DNA of 10,053 bases from Promethearchaeota archaeon (lineage in GTDB: Archaea; Asgardarchaeota; Lokiarchaeia; Sigynarchaeales; SOKP01): assembly GCA_004524515.1 (NCBI GenBank), contig SDNV01000096.1, forward strand, positions 1 through 10,053. Direction: 5' to 3'. A program made the translations under genes and the position numbers. A model generated the notes under the pieces. That model did no database searches and was not told the DNA's origin. It saw nothing but the letters and a program-made list of their open reading frames with translations. How positions within the stretch are numbered: the first letter of the stretch is position 1; each line of letters opens with the position of its first letter. This document shows, piece by piece, positions 6,719-10,053 of the stretch.

Positions 6719-7648
6719 TTAAGATGAGGCATTCCATAGCTGATTTTTTAGATTATCATAAATTTCTTTTATGGCCTTGCTGGCATTTGATTCTGGATCA
6801 TAATCAACAACTGGCTCTGCATAAGACATTGCTTTTGGAATTGATAAATCAAAGGGAATCCTTCCTAAAATTGTATACTTCGTTTCGTTGATAAAATCTT
6901 TAAAATTCTCTTGAAATTTACTTTTTAAATCGGCTTTATTAATTACTATACCAAACGGTATTTGAAATTGCTGGACAACTTCAATTGCTCTAATAAGATC
7001 ATGTAACCCTGAAGGAGTCGGCTCTGTTATAGCAATTATATAATCCATCCCCGATACCGTAGCAATAACCGGACAACCAATTCCTGGAGGGCCATCTATC
7101 AATATAAAATTGCTCTTCGTAAAGTCATCTGATTGTCGAGCAAATTCTTTAGCATCCGAAACTAATTTTCCAGAAGTTGTACTTCCTAGTCTGGTTTTGC
7201 CATAAATTAACGGAGAACCAATTATGGATTTATAGGAAATGATCTCCCCACTTTTCACGGTGTTAATCTCAAAAGCATGCTCCGGACATAACACTTTACA
7301 AGCACCACATCCTTCACATGCCAGATAATTAATAACGGGAATTTGATTTTCTTCATCCCATTTTAATGCGTTAAACTCGCAAAAATGCTCCTCATAACAT
7401 TGTCGACAATGGACACATTTTTCCTCTAAAAACGTAGCTTTTAGTGTAGTAAACGTATCTTGGGTCTTAATATGATCATCAGATTTAGAGGGTAAAATTA
7501 AGGATAAATTCGGAGCATCAACATCGCAATCTAATATGATTGAATTTATTTCTGGATCTTTTTGCGCTAGACTTGCTAAAGAGGCAGTAAGTGAAGTCTT
7601 TCCAACGCCTCCTTTCCCCGAGATAATTGCTACTGCTTTTCTCTCCAT
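6719..7648 (-). CDS. MinD/ParA-type ATPase with inserted ferredoxin domain (second of pair)
   Basis: 309 residues. The N-terminus has a deviant Walker A, SGKGGVGKT at 10-18, with the signature Lys12 of the MinD/ParA/Nbp35 group. ILDCDVDAPNL (38-48) is the switch segment, and FILIDGPPG (181-189) is Walker B. Between them, residues about 72-128 form a ferredoxin insert: C78-x2-C81-x2-C84-x5-C90 and C111-x2-C114-x2-C117-x3-C121-P. This is the 'MinD superfamily ATPase with inserted ferredoxin domain' family (COG1149). Such pairs form part of the bacterial orange-protein (ORP) complex and sit beside FeMo-co-family proteins in many anaerobes; cluster transfer or assembly is a reasonable but unproven role. 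It starts 3 nt after its paralogue's stop, with GGTGG inside the upstream gene's last codons as ribosome site, suggesting translational coupling. The x5 spacing of the first cluster motif is unusual. Confidence 0.87.
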   Translation of the reverse strand: MERKAVAIISGKGGVGKTSLTASLASLAQKDPEINSIILDCDVDAPNLSLILPSKSDDHIKTQDTFTTLKATFLEEKCVHCRQCYEEHFCEFNALKWDEENQIPVINYLACEGCGACKVLCPEHAFEINTVKSGEIISYKSIIGSPLIYGKTRLGSTTSGKLVSDAKEFARQSDDFTKSNFILIDGPPGIGCPVIATVSGMDYIIAITEPTPSGLHDLIRAIEVVQQFQIPFGIVINKADLKSKFQENFKDFINETKYTILGRIPFDLSIPKAMSYAEPVVDYDPESNASKAIKEIYDNLKNQLWNASS

Positions 7649-7651
7649 ACT

Positions 7652-8590
7652 TTATTCATCCACCTTATGATTATAAATCCATTCTTTTAGATTGCCATAA
7701 ATTTTTTTAAAGGCTTGATATCCTTGGCCATTCTCATCAAATCCATATTTTTTTTCCATTAATGGCTTACTTTGACAATAAGAATCCACAATCTCATCAT
7801 CTAAAGGTATATCCCCTAAAATAGCTATCTTGTTCTCTTCTAAATCCTTTAAAAATTCCTCACGAAAGCCTAATAAGGACGATCTATTGATAATTGCCTT
7901 ATATTCCTTATTTAATAAAGCAATCAATTCTATGATTCTAATCAGATCTAGTTTACCAAATTTAGTAGGTTCTGTAACGGGAATTATGAAATCTCCTTTA
8001 CTAATTAATAACTCTACATCACAATGAGCACCCGGAGCAGTATCGAGAACAACTACATCGAAATTATTAGGATTATTGTTAATTGTAGATTCTAAATTCT
8101 CCATTAAAGCTTCTACTACCGCAGCTGAACGTGCTTCAGAGGGTCTTAATTCTCCAATTAATAATGAGATCTCATTTACAGAGGTCGAATAAATCCAACC
8201 TATTACCTTTGAATCCGCTTCAATTGCTTTTTCAGGGCAAATTTTATAGCATAATTGACATCCTGAACACATATTCAATATAGGGATTGGAAATGCTCCA
8301 TTAATATGAAGTAACGCATGGGGAGCACAATTCTGAGCGCATAAACCACATTTAGAACATTTTTCTTCTATTATGTTAGGTTTAAAAAAAGGTACCTCTT
8401 CTTGGTTTTCTAATTCTGCTCCCAATAAAAGATACGTATTTGGATTCTCTACATCCCCGTCAATTAATAATACTCGCTTTCCATCATTTTTAAACATAGT
8501 AGCTAAATTCACAGCTACTAACGTCTTACCCGTACCCCCCTTTCCTCCAGTAACACAAATAATTTTCGGTCTTTTAGGATTATTTGGCAT
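7652..8590 (-). CDS. MinD/ParA-type ATPase with inserted ferredoxin domain (first of pair)
   Basis: 312 residues, paralogue of the following gene. Deviant Walker A TGGKGGTGKT at 14-23, switch segment LLIDGDVENPN (41-51) and Walker B VVLDTAPG (180-187). The insert at about 72-124 has two regular cluster motifs, C78-x2-C81-x2-C84-x3-C88 and C108-x2-C111-x2-C114-x3-C118-P, so two [4Fe-4S] clusters are expected. Sequence divergence from its partner (GTGKT against GVGKT, DTAPG against DGPPG) suggests an old duplication and a heteromeric ATPase pair, as in ORP operons. It lies 51 nt after the Gly-tail NifX-like gene and 3 nt before its paralogue, all on one strand. The ribosome site before its ATG is weak (A/G-rich only). 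The family call is strong; biological role unknown. Confidence 0.87.
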   Translation of the reverse strand: MPNNPKRPKIICVTGGKGGTGKTLVAVNLATMFKNDGKRVLLIDGDVENPNTYLLLGAELENQEEVPFFKPNIIEEKCSKCGLCAQNCAPHALLHINGAFPIPILNMCSGCQLCYKICPEKAIEADSKVIGWIYSTSVNEISLLIGELRPSEARSAAVVEALMENLESTINNNPNNFDVVVLDTAPGAHCDVELLISKGDFIIPVTEPTKFGKLDLIRIIELIALLNKEYKAIINRSSLLGFREEFLKDLEENKIAILGDIPLDDEIVDSYCQSKPLMEKKYGFDENGQGYQAFKKIYGNLKEWIYNHKVDE

Positions 8591-8641
8591 TTTTTTTCTT
8601 TTGAGAAGATTTAAAATAGTTTAAATTATTGATGATTAATG

Positions 8642-9121
8642 TTAAAAATTGGTGCGTCTTCCGCGGCCCATCCCCCCGCCGCCACCCATGCCTCCACCAC
8701 CACCCATGCCTCCACCGCCTCCCATACCACCACCTTGTCCCATCCCAAAATGTGGAGCAACATTCGCATTGCCCATCTCAGTTAATTTATTGTCTATATA
8801 TAAATCAATACATTGTTTTACGGTGTTATTTTGCATGGGGGCCCTAAATATTTTAATATTTAACGAACTTAAGGAATGATACGCATTCGGACCAAGATTT
8901 CCTGCAATTACTACTGTAGCTCCATTATTGCCCACAGTTTGAGTTGCTTGAATACCAGCACCTCCCATTGATCCTGCTGCATGATTCGGAACTGTTTTCA
9001 CCGCTTTTATTTCATTATTTTCAACCGTTACGAATGTAAAGGAATCACATCTTCCAAAACGAGGATTTAACATCGCATTTAACCCACCTTCTCCAAAAGT
9101 AGGTACCGCCACTATTGCCAT
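8642..9121 (-). CDS. NifX/NifB-like dinitrogenase FeMo-co family protein with Gly/Met repeat tail
   Basis: 159 residues. Residues 1-118 form the compact domain shared by NifX, NafY, the NifB C-terminus, MTH1175 and ORP: IVAVPT, RFGRCDSFTFV (21-31), PNHAAGSMGGAGIQATQ (45-61), VVIAGNLGPNAYHSL (70-84) and a closing amphipathic helix. This fold binds Fe-S or Mo-containing clusters in studied members. Residues 126-151 are a hexapeptide repeat, roughly GMGGGG, ending in a basic GRGRRTNF tail. Cys25 and Cys104 plus His46, His82 and His124 are possible metal ligands. Gly/Met-rich tails occur on other members as I recall, but their role is unclear. The start is backed by GAGGT 9 nt before the ATG. It is the first gene of the operon with the two MinD-ferredoxin ATPases. 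No nif structural genes are in the window, so nitrogen fixation is not implied. Confidence 0.85.
   Translation of the reverse strand: MAIVAVPTFGEGGLNAMLNPRFGRCDSFTFVTVENNEIKAVKTVPNHAAGSMGGAGIQATQTVGNNGATVVIAGNLGPNAYHSLSSLNIKIFRAPMQNNTVKQCIDLYIDNKLTEMGNANVAPHFGMGQGGGMGGGGGMGGGGGMGGGGGMGRGRRTNF
8666..8746 (-). repeat. 18-nt in-frame tandem repeat coding the Gly/Met hexapeptide
   Basis: About four copies of an 18-nt unit encode GMGGGG-like hexapeptides (first copy GMGQGG) at the C-terminus of the NifX-like protein. The stretch is strongly G+C-rich, an island in very A+T-rich DNA, because glycine codons are GGN. Third positions differ between copies, so it is not a recent perfect expansion. The opposite strand gives a spurious Pro-rich frame. 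Confidence 0.8.
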
Positions 9122-9201
9122 TTATTTTCTACCTCATAATTTAATTTTTATTTTTTTTTGTTTTTTGAATAATCATTCATTATTTATATAATGATATGAT
9201 T
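9122..9201 (-). promoter_or_regulatory. Promoter of the NifX/MinD operon with inverted repeat over the TATA box
   Basis: On the minus strand TTATATAAAT (9182-9191) is the best TATA box. It would start transcription near 9160 and leave a leader of about 40 nt that includes the GAGGT ribosome site (9132-9136). The box lies inside an almost perfect inverted repeat: left arm AATCATTCATTAT (9171-9183), 4-nt spacer, right arm ATAATGATATGATT (9188-9201), with one bulged base. That is a natural place for a repressor to block TBP binding. Confidence 0.45.
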
Positions 9202-9246
9202 TTTCCTATAAAAATCTAATTATATTAAAAAGTAAATTATTCTCTC

Positions 9247-9262
9247 TTTTTGAATTCAAAAA
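9247..9262. promoter_or_regulatory. 16-bp perfect palindrome, possible operator
   Basis: TTTTTGAATTCAAAAA is a perfect palindrome about 125 nt upstream of the NifX-like start and about 55 nt upstream of its TATA box. It is built from simple A/T runs around GAATTC, so it may be chance in such A+T-rich DNA. Confidence 0.25.
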
Positions 9263-9318
9263 TTAAAAAAATTCAAATTCTTCTTATTTTAAAATTAACG
9301 AGAAAAAGTATGCTTTTC

Positions 9319-9388
9319 AAAAAAAAGAGGTGTAAATAATTTCATATTGAAAAAATAAGTATAAGAGAATATTTTATGTTTAAAAAAA
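9319..9388 (-). terminator. Two U-tract terminators after the 125-residue NifX-like gene
   Basis: Just past the stop at 9393, the minus-strand transcript meets a T7 tract (9382-9388), then a T8 tract (9319-9326). Two U-runs in succession suggest that the upstream NifX-like gene ends here and that the operon beginning at 9121 uses its own promoter. Confidence 0.45.
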
Positions 9389-9392
9389 GCAT

Positions 9393-9770
9393 TTACTGAG
9401 GATGGGCATGCTGTCCGCTGGCACAGCTTGACCCTTGTAAAGGTTGTAATTTTCCCTGAATTAATAGGTCAATATTGTCTTTTAAAGTTCCATAAACACC
9501 TTGATAGAGTGGGATCCCATACTCTATAAATCCCATATAAGGACGCCCCCCTATCCCCCCTACGATCATTTCAGTAACATTTCTTTCTTTCATATTTATA
9601 ACCGGCTCCATACAACCCGTATGCCCATTATTGCGTAAAGAGAACGCTTTTTTATAATTGCGATTCTCGTCAATTTCTATCCCAACAAAATAATTGCAAT
9701 GTCCAAAATGCTCAGAGATATTATCCGACAATTCGGGACCATTTGAAGGAATTCCAATAATTTTTTTCAT
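9393..9770 (-). CDS. NifX/NifB-like dinitrogenase FeMo-co family protein, short, Cys/His tail
   Basis: 125 residues, one compact FeMo-co-family domain like the protein encoded at 8642-9121 but clearly diverged from it. Landmarks are IIGIPSNG (4-10), SEHFGHCNYFVGIEI (19-33) at the RFGR position, NNGHTGCMEPV (48-57), TEMIVGGIGGRPYMGF (66-81) in place of GxGPNA, and a closing helix. The first 110 residues are the domain. The C-terminus SSCASGQHAHPQ carries one Cys and two His; with His21, His24, Cys25, His50 and Cys53 it gives a plausible metal-binding set. It lacks the Gly/Met tail. The start follows AAGGT 8 nt before ATG. It is 271 nt upstream of the NifX-MinD operon, with terminator-like tracts between, so it is probably co-regulated rather than co-transcribed. 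Role inferred only: carrier or sensor of a metal-sulfur cluster. Confidence 0.8.
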   Translation of the reverse strand: MKKIIGIPSNGPELSDNISEHFGHCNYFVGIEIDENRNYKKAFSLRNNGHTGCMEPVINMKERNVTEMIVGGIGGRPYMGFIEYGIPLYQGVYGTLKDNIDLLIQGKLQPLQGSSCASGQHAHPQ

Positions 9771-9833
9771 ATGCTTATACCTTTTAATTGTTTCGATAAA
9801 ATTTTCCGATAAAATTGTTTGTTTTATTATTAA
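9771..9833 (-). promoter_or_regulatory. Promoter region of the 125-residue NifX-like gene with a direct repeat
   Basis: The minus strand has TAATAATAAAA-type TATA-like sequence around 9823-9833, giving a likely transcript start near 9805 and a leader of about 35 nt with AAGGT before the ATG. The 10-bp direct repeat CGATAAAATT occurs at 9794-9803 and 9807-9816, 13 bp apart, straddling the predicted start. It could be an operator for a dimeric regulator, but this is unproven. Confidence 0.35.
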
Positions 9834-9860
9834 TTATGTTAATAACAGAATAAATCCATA

Positions 9861-9888
9861 TGTTTAAATCTTTTTTAAGATTTAAACA
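9861..9888. repeat. Perfect 12-bp inverted repeat with 4-nt TTTT spacer
   Basis: TGTTTAAATCTT (9861-9872), TTTT (9873-9876), AAGATTTAAACA (9877-9888). The arms are exact reverse complements. It lies about 90 nt upstream of the minus-strand gene starting at 9770, just beyond its presumed TATA box, so it could be a regulator site. It could also fold as an RNA hairpin if transcribed. No nearby gene end is visible that it would terminate. Confidence 0.55.
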
Positions 9889-10053
9889 AATAATGAATAC
9901 TTATTCTAAAAAAAGTTATAGTGAATTCTATAAAAATTTAATCCTAATTAAATAAAAATAATAATCAAATTTAGTAAATAATTCATAAAGCATAAGCGAA
10001 ATAATTATTTTGAAAAAAACTATTAATTTAACAGTATAAATAAAAGAAATAGA
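9889..10053. other. Non-coding A+T-rich stretch at the window end
   Basis: Together with 9771-9888 this makes 283 nt without a supportable gene. It consists of A/T runs with many stops in all frames. No tRNA, repeat array or clear promoter for a gene beyond the edge could be recognised. Confidence 0.5.

Noticed and set aside
8629..8879. Two plus-strand frames, one rich in Pro (PPPPPMPP), the other in His/Pro.
   Set aside because: They are antisense readings of the GC-rich Gly/Met repeat of the minus-strand NifX-like gene and show no ribosome site or family motif.
6719..9770. Interpretation of the NifX/NifB-like genes as part of a nitrogen-fixation cluster.
   Set aside because: No nifH, nifD, nifK or NifB radical-SAM domain is present; the partners are MinD-ferredoxin ATPases, which fits ORP-like modules instead.
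9860..9955. A 31-codon plus-strand ORF beginning inside the perfect inverted repeat.
   Set aside because: Short, Lys/Tyr/Phe-rich as expected from A+T-rich DNA, no ribosome-binding site or recognisable motif.
1..10053. CRISPR arrays, tRNA/rRNA genes, insertion sequences, defence systems.
   Set aside because: No regularly spaced repeats, tRNA-like cloverleaf, transposase, integrase or nuclease motif was seen on either strand.

Overview
The window looks like chromosomal DNA from an anaerobic archaeon, most probably an Asgard (Lokiarchaeia-like) lineage. The reasons are the strong A+T bias, proteins rich in Lys, Asn and Ile, archaeal TATA-like promoters (one apparently giving a leaderless mRNA), formylmethanofuran dehydrogenase (Fwd)-type genes, an AlaX editing protein and several iron-sulfur proteins. 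The phylum call is inference from composition and gene content. There are no tRNA or rRNA genes, CRISPR arrays or mobile elements.

Layout, left to right. (1) Positions 2-109: the last 35 codons of a + strand AMP-forming acyl-CoA synthetase, ending at T-rich DNA. (2) Positions 273-4197, minus strand: a four-gene operon read as Fe-S protein, fwdB-like, fwdD-like, fwdA-like. (3) Positions 4469-6690, plus strand: a medium-length AlaX tRNA-editing protein, then a MelB/GPH-type symporter. (4) Positions 6719-9121, minus strand: a NifX/NifB-like (dinitrogenase FeMo-co family) protein with a Gly/Met repeat tail, then two MinD/ParA-type ATPases that each carry an inserted two-cluster ferredoxin domain. 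(5) Positions 9393-9770, minus strand: a second NifX/NifB-like protein, apparently transcribed separately. (6) Positions 9771-10053: non-coding, A+T-rich, with a perfect 12-bp inverted repeat.

How the genes work together. The fwd-like operon encodes the core of a molybdopterin/Fe-S enzyme plus an electron-carrier-like subunit. No FwdC, FwdF or FwdG is present. By alignment from memory, residues regarded as catalytic in methanogen Fwd are changed: FwdB has Gln116 and Gly292 where His and Arg are expected, and FwdA has Asn380 where the conserved Asp is expected. The metal-ligand Cys, the Fe-S cysteines and the FwdA His/Lys ligands remain. It may therefore be a paralogous complex with altered chemistry rather than an ordinary CO2-fixing Fwd. 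The minus-strand cluster at 6719-9770 resembles the core of the anaerobe-specific 'orange protein' (ORP) system: paired MinD-ferredoxin ATPases plus FeMo-co-family proteins. Its role is poorly understood and probably involves Fe-S or heteronuclear metal clusters. Its promoters carry several inverted or direct repeats that could be regulator sites.
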